This document shows, piece after piece, positions 1 through 7,557 of a DNA stretch of 64,000 bases; the stretch's first letter is position 1, and every line of letters begins with the position of its first letter. Location of the stretch: NCBI RefSeq assembly GCF_009936235.1, contig NZ_AP022314.1, positions 682,001-746,000 on the forward strand. The letters are read 5' to 3'. The translations under genes and the position numbers were made by a program. The DNA is from Mycobacterium xenopi (GTDB taxonomy: Bacteria; Actinomycetota; Actinomycetes; Mycobacteriales; Mycobacteriaceae). Under the pieces are notes generated by a model. It was not told the origin of the DNA and searched no databases. It saw only the letters and a list, made by a program, of their open reading frames with translations.

Positions 1-458
1 CGGATGTATGCCCGCACATGTGGGGCGAAGTAGCCGCCCGCCCCGGCACCGACCGGCTTGGTGAACGGCACTGGGATGGACAGCGCCCACATAGCGTTGG
101 ATTCCGACTGTTTTTCCCACGCTATCGCCAGCACGCGGCGATACTTGCCCGACTGCACCAGGCTGGCGGCCACCACTCCGGTGGACCCGCCTACCGAACC
201 GGCGGTGTGCACCCGGATCAACGGCTTGCCGGTAGCGCCGACAGCGTCGGCCATGAACAACTCCGGCATCATGACGCCTTCGAAGAAGTCGGGTGCCTTA
301 CCGACCACGACGGCGTCGATATCGTCGAAGGTGACACCGGAGTCGGCCAGTGCTCGGTCGATGGCCTCGCGCACCATGCCATTCATTGACACGTCGTGCC
401 GCTTGGCGACGTATTTCGTCTGCCCGGTGCCCAGCACTGCGGCAAGCTGCTTAGTCAT
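1..458 (-). CDS. ltp3: Lipid-transfer/thiolase-like protein Ltp3, N-terminal part (runs off the window)
   Basis: Reading leftward from ATG at 458 gives MTKQLAAVLGTGQTKYV and an open frame of about 152 residues to the window edge, so the C-terminus is missing. The sequence is thiolase-fold (SCP-x/non-specific lipid-transfer type), with the usual segment on gain or loss of CoA-ester intermediates (DDIDAVVVGKAPDFFEG). A GGAG lies just upstream of the ATG. It follows ltp4 on the same strand with a 54-base gap, the pairing seen in M. tuberculosis (Rv3522/Rv3523). Family members act on acyl-CoA intermediates of sterol side-chain breakdown. The exact reaction here is inferred from context. Confidence 0.85.
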   Translation of the reverse strand, partial: MTKQLAAVLGTGQTKYVAKRHDVSMNGMVREAIDRALADSGVTFDDIDAVVVGKAPDFFEGVMMPELFMADAVGATGKPLIRVHTAGSVGGSTGVVAASLVQSGKYRRVLAIAWEKQSESNAMWALSIPVPFTKPVGAGAGGYFAPHVRAYI

Positions 459-512
459 CGGCGCAACTCCTGCTCATCGCGCTCCGCGCTCTGCATCGTC
501 GTGGGAGCGCCA

Positions 513-1577
513 TCAGTTCTTCCTTTCCATAACCGCGACTAGATTTTGTTGCAGCGCAGGCCCGCTGGTGGCATGTGCCAGCACGCGTCGTGCCGACCCA
601 TTCCAGATGTGTTGGGCGGCGAATCCGATGCGCTCAAGGCCGGCGACGAACATCGGGTTCGCTGCCAGGGCGCCGCCTGACGGATTCACTTTGACCGATG
701 CCGGCAGCCGCATGGCCTCCGCGAGGATGAGATGTTGGTGGGTGAACGGGGCATGGATCTCGGCGACGTCGATGGTGCGCATTTTGTCGCCGGTGGCGAT
801 CTTCGTCGCTGCGGTGGTCGACGGCGACACCGTGAGATCGCGTGCGCCCAGCACCGGGGATTCGATGCGGTGCTCGAAACCGGTGATCCAGGCAGGGTTT
901 TCGCGCAGCTCGCGAGCGCGGTCGTCGGCGGCGAGTACGATCGCGGCGGCGCCGTCGGTGATTGGTGCGATGTCGTGGCGCCGCAGCGGGTCCGCGAAAA
1001 ACGGTCGCTGCAGCAGGTCCTCAAGACTCTTGGGCGGCGGCACCCGGTCCACCCGCTGGGCCACCGCGAACGAGTCGTAGGCGACGCGGGCCATCTGTTC
1101 AAAACTCCACTTTTCGGCCTCGAGTCCGAGGCGGGCCTGCAGCGCGGCGATCGACACGGAATCCGGCCACAGCGGCGCCACCGTGTAGGGGTCGGTTTGC
1201 CGTGACAGTATTCGGCGAAGGATTCCCGCCGAGGACTTGCCGAACCCGTAGACCAGCGCGGTGTCGACTTCTCCGGTCAGCAGTTTGATGTAGGCTTCGT
1301 AGGCCGCCCACGCCGCGTCCATCTCGACGTGTGATTCGTTGATCGGCGGCACGGCGCCGATCGAGTCGATCGCCGAGATGAACGAAAACGCCCGGCCGGC
1401 AAGGAAATCGGAGGACCCTGAGCACCAGAAGCCGATATCGGCCTTGGTGATGCCGAGCTCGTCGTAGAGTTTGGCGAAGCACGGCATCAGCATCTCGACG
1501 CCGTTCGTGGTGCCGTCGGTGCGGCGTACATGCGGGGCGTGGGCGAAGCCGACGACCGCAACATTGCGAGCGCTCAT
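513..1577 (-). CDS. ltp4: Lipid-transfer/thiolase-like protein Ltp4
   Basis: 354 residues starting MSARNVAVVGFAHAPHV, a full-length thiolase-fold protein of the Ltp (SCP2-thiolase) group. Visible landmarks are the N-terminal strand AVVGFAHAP, a mid-protein TALVYGFGKSS segment, and a C-terminal NPSGGALAANPMFVAG glycine-rich thiolase motif. Such enzymes usually pair with an OB-fold DUF35 partner, and the next gene upstream in the operon (ending at 1593) encodes one. The operon reads double-DUF35 gene, ltp4, ltp3. Likely role: retro-aldol or thiolytic step in sterol side-chain degradation. The substrate is not shown by the sequence. Confidence 0.88.
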   Translation of the reverse strand: MSARNVAVVGFAHAPHVRRTDGTTNGVEMLMPCFAKLYDELGITKADIGFWCSGSSDFLAGRAFSFISAIDSIGAVPPINESHVEMDAAWAAYEAYIKLLTGEVDTALVYGFGKSSAGILRRILSRQTDPYTVAPLWPDSVSIAALQARLGLEAEKWSFEQMARVAYDSFAVAQRVDRVPPPKSLEDLLQRPFFADPLRRHDIAPITDGAAAIVLAADDRARELRENPAWITGFEHRIESPVLGARDLTVSPSTTAATKIATGDKMRTIDVAEIHAPFTHQHLILAEAMRLPASVKVNPSGGALAANPMFVAGLERIGFAAQHIWNGSARRVLAHATSGPALQQNLVAVMERKN

Positions 1578-1592
1578 TGGTGGTACAGCCCT

Positions 1593-2597
1593 TTACAGGT
1601 GATGCTTGTAGGTGTCGTAGTCGGCGTCGGGTTCGCCGGTCGGCCGGAAATGCGAGATGTTGTCGATGCCCAGCCCCCACTCCTCGCGGGGCCGCCACAC
1701 CGCCTGGACGCGCATGCCCATCCGCACCTCCGAGGCGTCGATCTCGGTCACCAGGTGCAAAAACGGGATGTCGGCGCCGTCGAGCAGTATGTAGGCCGCC
1801 ACGTAGGGCGGCTTGATGCGCTGCCCGGCGAACGGGATGTTGATGATCGCGAACGTGGTCACCGTGCCCGTGTCGGACACCTCGACATAGTTGTCAAGCG
1901 GCAAGCCGGTGGCCGGATCCGCTTCCCGGGCAGGGAAGTACACCTTCCCGTTCTCGCCGGTGCGGGCTCCGAGCAGCTTTCCTTCCTGCAGCGCCCGCAG
2001 ATATGCGCTCTCCGGATGTGACGCGGTGTGCTGGATCTCCATGTGGATCGGGGTGGTCAGCATGCTCACCGGGTCGCGATCGTCGCTGGTCTGCGGAGAC
2101 CTTGTTTCCGGTTCGCCTTCGCCGGGCGCGAAATACGCGATGTCGGTGATGGCGCCGACCGGCTCGTCGATCCACTGGGCGTGCACCCGCATGCCGGTGC
2201 GCATGGCCTTCGGTCCGTCGGCGCCGGCGTCCACGGCGTGCAGCAGGGTGGTGTCGGCGCCGTCGAGTTTGATCAGCGCCCAGGCAAACGGGCGGTCCAG
2301 GGGCTGACCCTCCAGCGGCTCGGGCTGCCACGACCAGGACTCGACCGTGCCCGCAGTCGACACCGGTACGATCTCGCCCAGCGGTTCATAGGTGACCGGG
2401 TCGTATTCGGCTGGCGGCACGTGCACTCGGCCATCGGACCCGCGCACTCCGACGATGCGGCGGTCGCGTAAGGCGGTGAAAAACTTGCCCAGCGTCGGAC
2501 CGACTGAACGGGTGTAGTCGAATGACAACGTCAGCGGTGCCGAAAGGGGTGGCTCGGGTTGATCGATCAGGGTCAGGCGAGTTGAGCTGGCTGTCAC
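1593..2597 (-). CDS. Double DUF35 (OB-fold/rubredoxin-like acyl-CoA-binding) protein, Rv3521-like
   Basis: The protein has two similar halves. The first carries GVRGSDGRVHVPPAEYDP and later LIKLDGADTTLLH; the second carries GARTGENGKVYFPAREADP and YILLDGADIPFLH. This is a tandem DUF35 arrangement, the fold that partners Ltp/thiolase enzymes (as ChsH2 does with Ltp2). The longest frame begins at 2633, but that start would put a KstR operator (2607-2620) inside the coding region. The in-frame GTG at 2597 (VTASSTRLTLIDQ) leaves the operator just upstream and is preferred. It leads the ltp4-ltp3 operon and is divergent from the gene at 2656. Confidence 0.75.
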   Translation of the reverse strand: MTASSTRLTLIDQPEPPLSAPLTLSFDYTRSVGPTLGKFFTALRDRRIVGVRGSDGRVHVPPAEYDPVTYEPLGEIVPVSTAGTVESWSWQPEPLEGQPLDRPFAWALIKLDGADTTLLHAVDAGADGPKAMRTGMRVHAQWIDEPVGAITDIAYFAPGEGEPETRSPQTSDDRDPVSMLTTPIHMEIQHTASHPESAYLRALQEGKLLGARTGENGKVYFPAREADPATGLPLDNYVEVSDTGTVTTFAIINIPFAGQRIKPPYVAAYILLDGADIPFLHLVTEIDASEVRMGMRVQAVWRPREEWGLGIDNISHFRPTGEPDADYDTYKHHL

Positions 2598-2606
2598 GTC
2601 TTCGAG

Positions 2607-2620
2607 TAGAACAGGTTCTA
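2607..2620. promoter_or_regulatory. KstR-type operator
   Basis: TAGAACAGGTTCTA fits the KstR consensus TnnAACnnGTTnnA, with every conserved position present. It lies in the divergent region between the double-DUF35/ltp4/ltp3 operon and the flavin/F420 oxidoreductase gene at 2656, so it can control both directions. Confidence 0.85.
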
Positions 2621-2655
2621 ACAATCGAGGCAAGAATCGGTCGAAAGGCAGTCTA

Positions 2656-3687
2656 ATGAAGCTCGGGTTGCAGCTGGGATACTGGGGCGCTCAGCCGCCG
2701 GACAACGCCGGTGAGCTGGTCGCCGCGGCCGAGGATGCCGGGTTCGACGCGGTGTTCACCGCCGAGGCGTGGGGCTCGGATGCTTACACACCGCTGGCCT
2801 GGTGGGGTGCGTCCACCAGACGCGTGAGGCTGGGCACCTCGGTGGTGCAGTTGTCGGCGCGCACCCCCACCGCGTGTGCGATGGCCGCGCTGACGCTCGA
2901 TCACCTGTCCGGCGGGCGGCACATCCTGGGGCTTGGCGTGTCCGGTCCGCAGGTCGTGGAGGGCTGGTATGGACAGCCGTTTCCCAAGCCGCTGGCACGC
3001 ACCCGCGAATACATCGACATCATCCGTCAGGTGTGGGCCCGGGAAAAGCCGGTGACCAGCGCCGGACCCCACTACCCGCTGCCGCTGACCGGCGAGGGCA
3101 CGACCGGGTTGGGTAAGGCGCTCAAGCCCATTACCCATCCGCTGCGGGCCGATCTGCCGATCATGCTGGGTGCGGAGGGGCCGAAAAATGTGGCGTTGGC
3201 CGCCGAGATCTGCGACGGCTGGCTGCCGATCTTCTACGCGCCGCGGTTGGCCGACATGTACAACGAATGGCTGGACGAGGGCTTCGCGCGCCCCGGCGCG
3301 CGCCGCAGCCGCGAGGACTTCGAGATCTGCGCGACCGCGCAGGTCGTGATCACCGACGACCGGGCCGCCGCGTTCGCCGGCATCAAGCCGTATCTGGCGC
3401 TCTACATCGGCGGCATGGGCGCCGAGGACACCAACTTCCACGCCGACGTCTACCGCCGGATGGGGTACGCCGAGGTCGTCGACGACGTGACTCGGCTGTT
3501 CCGCAGCGACCGCAAGGACGAAGCCGCCAACGTCATCCCCGATGAGCTCGTCGACGACGCCGTCATCGTCGGCGACATCGACTACGTGCGTAAGCAAATC
3601 AGCGTGTGGGAGGCCGCCGGGGTCACCATGATGGTGGTCTCGGCGCGCAGCCCGGAGCAGGTCCGCGAGCTAGCCACCTTGGTCTAG
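2656..3687 (+). CDS. F420-dependent luciferase-like (LLM) oxidoreductase, Rv3520c-like
   Basis: 343 residues starting MKLGLQLGYWGAQPP, with the typical LLM TIM-barrel order: AEDAGFDAVFTAEAW, LGTSVVQLSARTP, then the LDHLSGGRHILGLGVSG motif and a late VGDIDYVRKQISVWEAAGV segment. Mycobacterial members mostly use coenzyme F420. FMN use cannot be excluded. Its homologue sits in the cholesterol regulon of M. tuberculosis, and a KstR box lies 36 bases upstream. Substrate unknown. The start ATG is preceded by AAGG. Confidence 0.85.
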   Translation: MKLGLQLGYWGAQPPDNAGELVAAAEDAGFDAVFTAEAWGSDAYTPLAWWGASTRRVRLGTSVVQLSARTPTACAMAALTLDHLSGGRHILGLGVSGPQVVEGWYGQPFPKPLARTREYIDIIRQVWAREKPVTSAGPHYPLPLTGEGTTGLGKALKPITHPLRADLPIMLGAEGPKNVALAAEICDGWLPIFYAPRLADMYNEWLDEGFARPGARRSREDFEICATAQVVITDDRAAAFAGIKPYLALYIGGMGAEDTNFHADVYRRMGYAEVVDDVTRLFRSDRKDEAANVIPDELVDDAVIVGDIDYVRKQISVWEAAGVTMMVVSARSPEQVRELATLV

Positions 3688-3728
3688 TTTCGGCCGCGGC
3701 CGCTTTGCGCGAAGCCTTGCCAGCGAAT

Positions 3729-3742
3729 TAGAACGCGTTCTA
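3729..3742. promoter_or_regulatory. KstR-type operator between convergent genes
   Basis: TAGAACGCGTTCTA is a perfect 14-bp palindrome matching the KstR consensus. It lies between the 3' end of the LLM oxidoreductase (3687) and the 3' end of the leftward decarboxylase-like gene (3762), where no ordinary promoter is expected. The only downstream rightward gene it could serve is cyp142 at 4498. Confidence 0.8.
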
Positions 3743-3761
3743 GATTGGCCGGGTGGGCCGG

Positions 3762-4481
3762 TCAGATCGGGCGTGCGTCGCCGAACGTCATCTCCACGTT
3801 GCGCACCGATCCCGACGCCAACGCTCGCCTGGGCAGTCCCAGCGACCGCAGCTCGTCGGCGTACTGATGCGTCCCCAAACGAAGCGTCGCGCCGCCGATG
3901 CGGCCCCGCACGCCCGCCGTCTTCATCTCCCAGGGCACTTCCCGCGTGCTGCCTTCGGCGTGGGTGTAGGTCTTCAGTACTTGTGGCCGCGCAGTGAACA
4001 TCGACGGGACCGGCAAGCCCGGGCCGAAGTCGATGCCCGCAATGTGCAAGCCCTCGGCGCTGACATCGAAACCGAAGCGACGCCGTTCGCGAACGGTGAA
4101 GTCCGCCATGATCTTCGGGAAGCCCCAGATGCGGCGACCGGCCTCCAACGTGAACGACTGGTCGACCGGCAGATGGTGAATGAACGCGGCGGCGTCTTTG
4201 AATGCCCGCCAGCCGTGGGCGCGCGAACCCGGCGGGTTGACCATGACGGCGGTGCCGAATTCGTGATACTGCCCGAGGTCGCCGTCGAAGTAGCGGGCCA
4301 GCATGAGGTTGACCACGGCGCGTCCGGGCCGGTACTGGCAGACTTCCAGACCGCTGTAGTCGATGAGCTTTTGCGCCGCCGCGGCGTCGACCGAGAACAT
4401 CGCGGCGTGCACGTCGGCCTTCCGAATCCGAACGGGCATGGTCAGCACCGTTCCGGCGATCGTGTGTTGTGAACCAGGCAT
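3762..4481 (-). CDS. Acetoacetate decarboxylase-family protein, Rv3519-like
   Basis: 239 residues starting MPGSQHTIAGTVLTMPVRIR. The segment RRIWGFPKIMADF matches the region of acetoacetate decarboxylase that carries the Schiff-base lysine (here the Lys of GFPK). Length is near the family norm of about 245. It could act on a beta-keto acid or related metabolite of sterol breakdown, but the reaction is unproven for this subfamily. It is divergent from cyp142 with only 16 bases between the two start codons, so the two genes cannot have separate ordinary promoters in that gap. Confidence 0.8.
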   Translation of the reverse strand: MPGSQHTIAGTVLTMPVRIRKADVHAAMFSVDAAAAQKLIDYSGLEVCQYRPGRAVVNLMLARYFDGDLGQYHEFGTAVMVNPPGSRAHGWRAFKDAAAFIHHLPVDQSFTLEAGRRIWGFPKIMADFTVRERRRFGFDVSAEGLHIAGIDFGPGLPVPSMFTARPQVLKTYTHAEGSTREVPWEMKTAGVRGRIGGATLRLGTHQYADELRSLGLPRRALASGSVRNVEMTFGDARPI

Positions 4482-4497
4482 AGGTGGAGGTTAGTTG

Positions 4498-5706
4498 ATG
4501 ACTGTCACGATCCCAGACATCGATCTGACCGACGGTAGGTTCTACGCCGACGGCCCCCGGGCCCGCGAGGTGTATCAGTGGATGCGCGCTAACCAGCCGG
4601 TGTTCCGTGACCGCAACGGGTTGGCCGCGGCGTCGACCTACCAGGCGGTGATCGACGCCGAGCGGCAGCCGGAGTTGTTCTCCAACGCCGGCGGTATCCG
4701 GCCGGGTGTCGACGCGTTGCCGCACATGATCGACATGGATGACCCGGCACACCTACTGCGGCGCAAGCTCGTCAACGCAGGCTTCACCCGCAAGCGAGTC
4801 CGCGACCGAGAGGCGTCGATCGCAGAGTTGGTCGACACCTTGATCGACGCGGTGTGCGAGCGCGGCGAGTGCGATTTCGTCAGGGACCTCGCTGCGCCGC
4901 TGCCGATGGCGGTCATCGGCGACATGCTCGGGGTGCGACCCGAGCAACGGCAAATGCTGCTCAAGTGGTCCGACGATCTGGTGTGCGCGCTGAGTTCGAC
5001 CATCGCCGAGGCGGATTGGCAGGCTGCGCTGGACGCCAATGCCGCCTACACCGAGTTCACCCTGGAGACCATCGCCGCGCGCCGCAAGGAGCCCACAGAC
5101 GATTTGACCAGTGTGCTGGTGCACGCCGAAGTGGACGGTGAGCGGCTGACCGATGAAGAGATCGTCTCCGAAACGTTGCTGATCCTGATCGGCGGCGACG
5201 AGACCACCCGGCACACTTTGAGCGGGGGCACCGAGCAGCTGCTGCGTAACCGAGACCAGTGGGAGATGCTGCAGCGTGATTCGGATCGGCACCTGCCCGG
5301 GGCGATCGAGGAGATGCTGCGCTGGACGTCGCCGGTGAAGAACATGTGCCGAACCCTCACCGCGGACACCGAGTTCCACGGCACCCAGCTGTACAAGGGC
5401 GAGAAGATGATGCTGCTCTTCGAGTCCGCCAACTTCGACGAATCGGAATTCGTCGAACCCGAACGCTTCGACATCACCCGAAACCCTAACAGCCACTTAG
5501 CATTCGGTTTCGGCACGCATTTCTGCCTGGGCAACCAGCTGGCCCGCCTGGAGCTGACGCTGATGACGCGGCGGGTGCTGGAACGACTACCCGATCTGCG
5601 GTTGGCCTCCGACGATCCGCTGCCGCTACGTCCGGCGAACTTCGTCAGCGGGTTGGAGTCGATGCCGGTGGTGTTCACACCGACCAAGCCGCTGCGCCGA
5701 GCGTGA
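4498..5706 (+). CDS. cyp142: Cytochrome P450 CYP142, sterol C26/27 oxidase
   Basis: 402 residues starting MTVTIPDIDLTDGRFYADG. P450 landmarks are all present: I-helix GGDETTRH (Gly at about 232), the K-helix ExxR in EEMLRW, and the haem loop FGFGTHFCLGNQLAR with its cysteine at about 343. CYP142 enzymes oxidise the terminal methyl of the cholesterol side chain. The TTG at 4495 also opens the frame, but ATG 4498 has GGTGGAGG upstream. The start lies 16 bases from the divergent decarboxylase-like gene, so its promoter must lie inside or beyond that gene; the KstR box at 3729 is a candidate. Confidence 0.92.
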   Translation: MTVTIPDIDLTDGRFYADGPRAREVYQWMRANQPVFRDRNGLAAASTYQAVIDAERQPELFSNAGGIRPGVDALPHMIDMDDPAHLLRRKLVNAGFTRKRVRDREASIAELVDTLIDAVCERGECDFVRDLAAPLPMAVIGDMLGVRPEQRQMLLKWSDDLVCALSSTIAEADWQAALDANAAYTEFTLETIAARRKEPTDDLTSVLVHAEVDGERLTDEEIVSETLLILIGGDETTRHTLSGGTEQLLRNRDQWEMLQRDSDRHLPGAIEEMLRWTSPVKNMCRTLTADTEFHGTQLYKGEKMMLLFESANFDESEFVEPERFDITRNPNSHLAFGFGTHFCLGNQLARLELTLMTRRVLERLPDLRLASDDPLPLRPANFVSGLESMPVVFTPTKPLRRA

Positions 5707-5759
5707 AACTGCTGCGAAAAATCAGCGCTTGAATCCAAGGGCACGATCTCGCAACAGCT

Positions 5760-6599
5760 TCACTTTCGGCGATCCCAGGCCGCCGATACTCGGCCGATGA
5801 TGCCGCCTTCGGTGTCCTCGGCAGTGACCCGCACGTCGATCCACCCCGACTCCGTCACCGCTTCCGCGCGCCGGATGTCGTGGTAGAACCGCCGCCGGTT
5901 CATCCAGTGGTGGTCGCCCTCGTAGTCGACGCCGACTTTGATGTGTTCCCAGCCCATGTCAATGACGGCGACGAGCTGGCCGTACTCGTCGTACACCGGT
6001 ATCTGGGTCGTTGGCGGAGGAAAGCCCGCGCGAATCAGCAATAGCCGCAGCCACGTCTCCCGGGGCGATTCCGCGCCGGGGTCGACGAGGGGGAGTGCGA
6101 TACGGGCTCGCCGGATACCGCGTCGGCCCTTGTAACGGTCGGTCAGTAGTTCGACGTCGGCCATTTTGAGGTGTGTTGCGCGGGCAAGGGAATCGATGGC
6201 GGCCACGGCCTTACCGACCGGGTTGCGACATGCCAAATCGAGGGCGGTGCGTGCCGGCGTCGTGACGGACATGCCGGCGATCAGTTGGATTTCGTCGTCA
6301 TCGACACGATCCGACCAGGTGCGAATACCGCTGGGCGGCCGGCGATAGTCGTACAGCAGCGCGGCCGGTGCGCGGGCGTCGACCCATTTGGCGCCGTGCA
6401 AAGCCGAAGCCGAATGGCCGGCGATCACGCCGCGCCGCCGAGACCACAGCCAGGCGGCGCGTGCGCGCTGCACGCCTGTGACCTCGGTGCCGGCTGGAAT
6501 GTAGACATCCGGATAAATCGCGACGTACTTGCTTCTGAGGGCGTGGCGGGTCAGCTGAGCGCCAGCGATCGCTTCGCTTCCCAAAAACGGTTCCCCCAT
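5760..6599 (-). CDS. AbiEi-like antitoxin / DUF559-type endonuclease-fold protein, Rv3517-like
   Basis: 279 residues, the same length as M. tuberculosis Rv3517 as I recall it. The N-terminal half resembles AbiEi-type winged-helix proteins (LTRHALRSKYVAIYPDVYIP, HSASALHGAKW). The C-terminal half has a PD-(D/E)xK-like pattern: PRETWLRLLLIRAGFP, then VIDMGWEHIKVGVDYEGDHHW. Function unknown. It does not look like a steroid enzyme although it sits between cyp142 and echA19. No AbiEii toxin partner is adjacent. Confidence 0.7.
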   Translation of the reverse strand: MGEPFLGSEAIAGAQLTRHALRSKYVAIYPDVYIPAGTEVTGVQRARAAWLWSRRRGVIAGHSASALHGAKWVDARAPAALLYDYRRPPSGIRTWSDRVDDDEIQLIAGMSVTTPARTALDLACRNPVGKAVAAIDSLARATHLKMADVELLTDRYKGRRGIRRARIALPLVDPGAESPRETWLRLLLIRAGFPPPTTQIPVYDEYGQLVAVIDMGWEHIKVGVDYEGDHHWMNRRRFYHDIRRAEAVTESGWIDVRVTAEDTEGGIIGRVSAAWDRRK

Positions 6600-6637
6600 G
6601 GCGGGAGTGTGCCGCCCGGCACCGACAAGCCCATCGG

Positions 6638-6687
6638 ACGTGTACTTAGGGCGGAAAATCGGAGCGAATCCCGCCCCCAGTACACGT
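6638..6687 (-). terminator. Strong GC-rich hairpin downstream of echA19
   Basis: ACGTGTACT (6638-6646) pairs with AGTACACGT (6679-6687), and GGGCGG (6649-6654) pairs with CCGCCC (6671-6676), with a 2x2 internal loop and a 16-base apical loop. It lies 14 bases past the echA19 stop and before the AbiEi-like gene start. There is no U-tract, so it may be a mycobacterial-type terminator or a structured regulatory element. Confidence 0.5.
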
Positions 6688-6700
6688 TCGGCGCAAAGGG

Positions 6701-7489
6701 TTACCGGCCCTTGAACTGCGGGGGCCGTTTCTCCTTGAAGGCCAGCGGCCCTTCCTTGGCATCCTCGGACAGGAACACCTTTATCCCCAGCTGGGTGTCG
6801 ATCTTGAACGCCTCGTTCTCGGGCAGGCCTTCGGTCTCCCGGATGGCGCGCAGGATCGCTTGCACCGCCAGCGGCCCGTTAGCCGAAATGACGTCGGCGA
6901 TCTCCAAAGCCTTGGCCAGCGCCTGCCCGTCGGGCACGACATAGCCGATGAGTCCGATCTCCTTGGCCTCGGCGGCGGTGATGTGCCGGCCGGTCAGCAG
7001 CAGATCACAGGCCACGGTGTAGGGAATCTGCCGCACCAGCCGCACCGCCGAGCCGCCCATGGGATAAAGGCTCCACTTGGCCTCGGAGATACCGAACTTT
7101 GCGCTTTCGCCGGCGACCCGGATGTCGGTGCCCTGCAGGATCTCGGTGCCGCCGGCGATGGCCGGGCCCTCGACCGCGGCGATCAGCGGCTTGGTCAGCC
7201 GTCGACCCTTCAGCAGTGCGTCGATGCGCGACGGGTCGTAGCTGCCGTCCTTGAACGAATCGCCCGGTGGCTTGGCGGTCGCCGCCTTCAGGTCCATGCC
7301 TGAACAGAAATAGCCGCCGGCCCCGGTCAGGATCGCGCAGCGGATGTCGGGATCGTTGTCGATACGGTCCCACGCCTCGACCATGATCGCCATCATTTCG
7401 CTGCTCAGCGCGTTGCGGGCCGCCGGCCGATTGAGCGTCACGATCAGGGTGTGTCCGCGCTGCTCGACGAGGGCATCGGGTTCTTTCAC
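6701..7489 (-). CDS. echA19: Enoyl-CoA hydratase EchA19
   Basis: 262 residues starting MKEPDALVEQRGHTLIVTLNRP. Crotonase landmarks are LNRPAARNALSSEMM, the oxyanion-hole strand GAGGYFCSGMDLKAA, and PLIAAVEGPAIAGGTE. EchA19 hydrates enoyl-CoA intermediates of the sterol side chain. It is divergent from fadD19 with a KstR box between them, the same arrangement as in M. tuberculosis. Confidence 0.88.
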   Translation of the reverse strand: MKEPDALVEQRGHTLIVTLNRPAARNALSSEMMAIMVEAWDRIDNDPDIRCAILTGAGGYFCSGMDLKAATAKPPGDSFKDGSYDPSRIDALLKGRRLTKPLIAAVEGPAIAGGTEILQGTDIRVAGESAKFGISEAKWSLYPMGGSAVRLVRQIPYTVACDLLLTGRHITAAEAKEIGLIGYVVPDGQALAKALEIADVISANGPLAVQAILRAIRETEGLPENEAFKIDTQLGIKVFLSEDAKEGPLAFKEKRPPQFKGR

Positions 7490-7533
7490 GGGTGTCTGCC
7501 TTCCTGCTTATAGGCCCCGGACTTGTCAGGAAA

Positions 7534-7547
7534 TGTAACACGTTCTA
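7534..7547. promoter_or_regulatory. KstR-type operator between echA19 and fadD19
   Basis: TGTAACACGTTCTA matches TnnAACnnGTTnnA at all conserved positions and sits in the 68-base divergent gap. It ends 11 bases before the fadD19 GTG, so a very short fadD19 leader is likely. An identical 14-mer occurs at 19425-19438. Confidence 0.85.
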
Positions 7548-7557
7548 ATTTGGGGCC

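Noticed and set aside
2653..3597. A 314-codon leftward frame opposite the LLM oxidoreductase
   Set aside because: Shadow of a strongly coding GC-rich gene; composition is His/Arg/Val-rich with no family features.
3753..4472. A 239-codon rightward open frame just after the KstR box at 3729
   Set aside because: It is fully antisense to the acetoacetate-decarboxylase-like gene, is Arg/Pro-rich and has no recognisable domain. The region may be transcribed, but I do not call it a protein gene.
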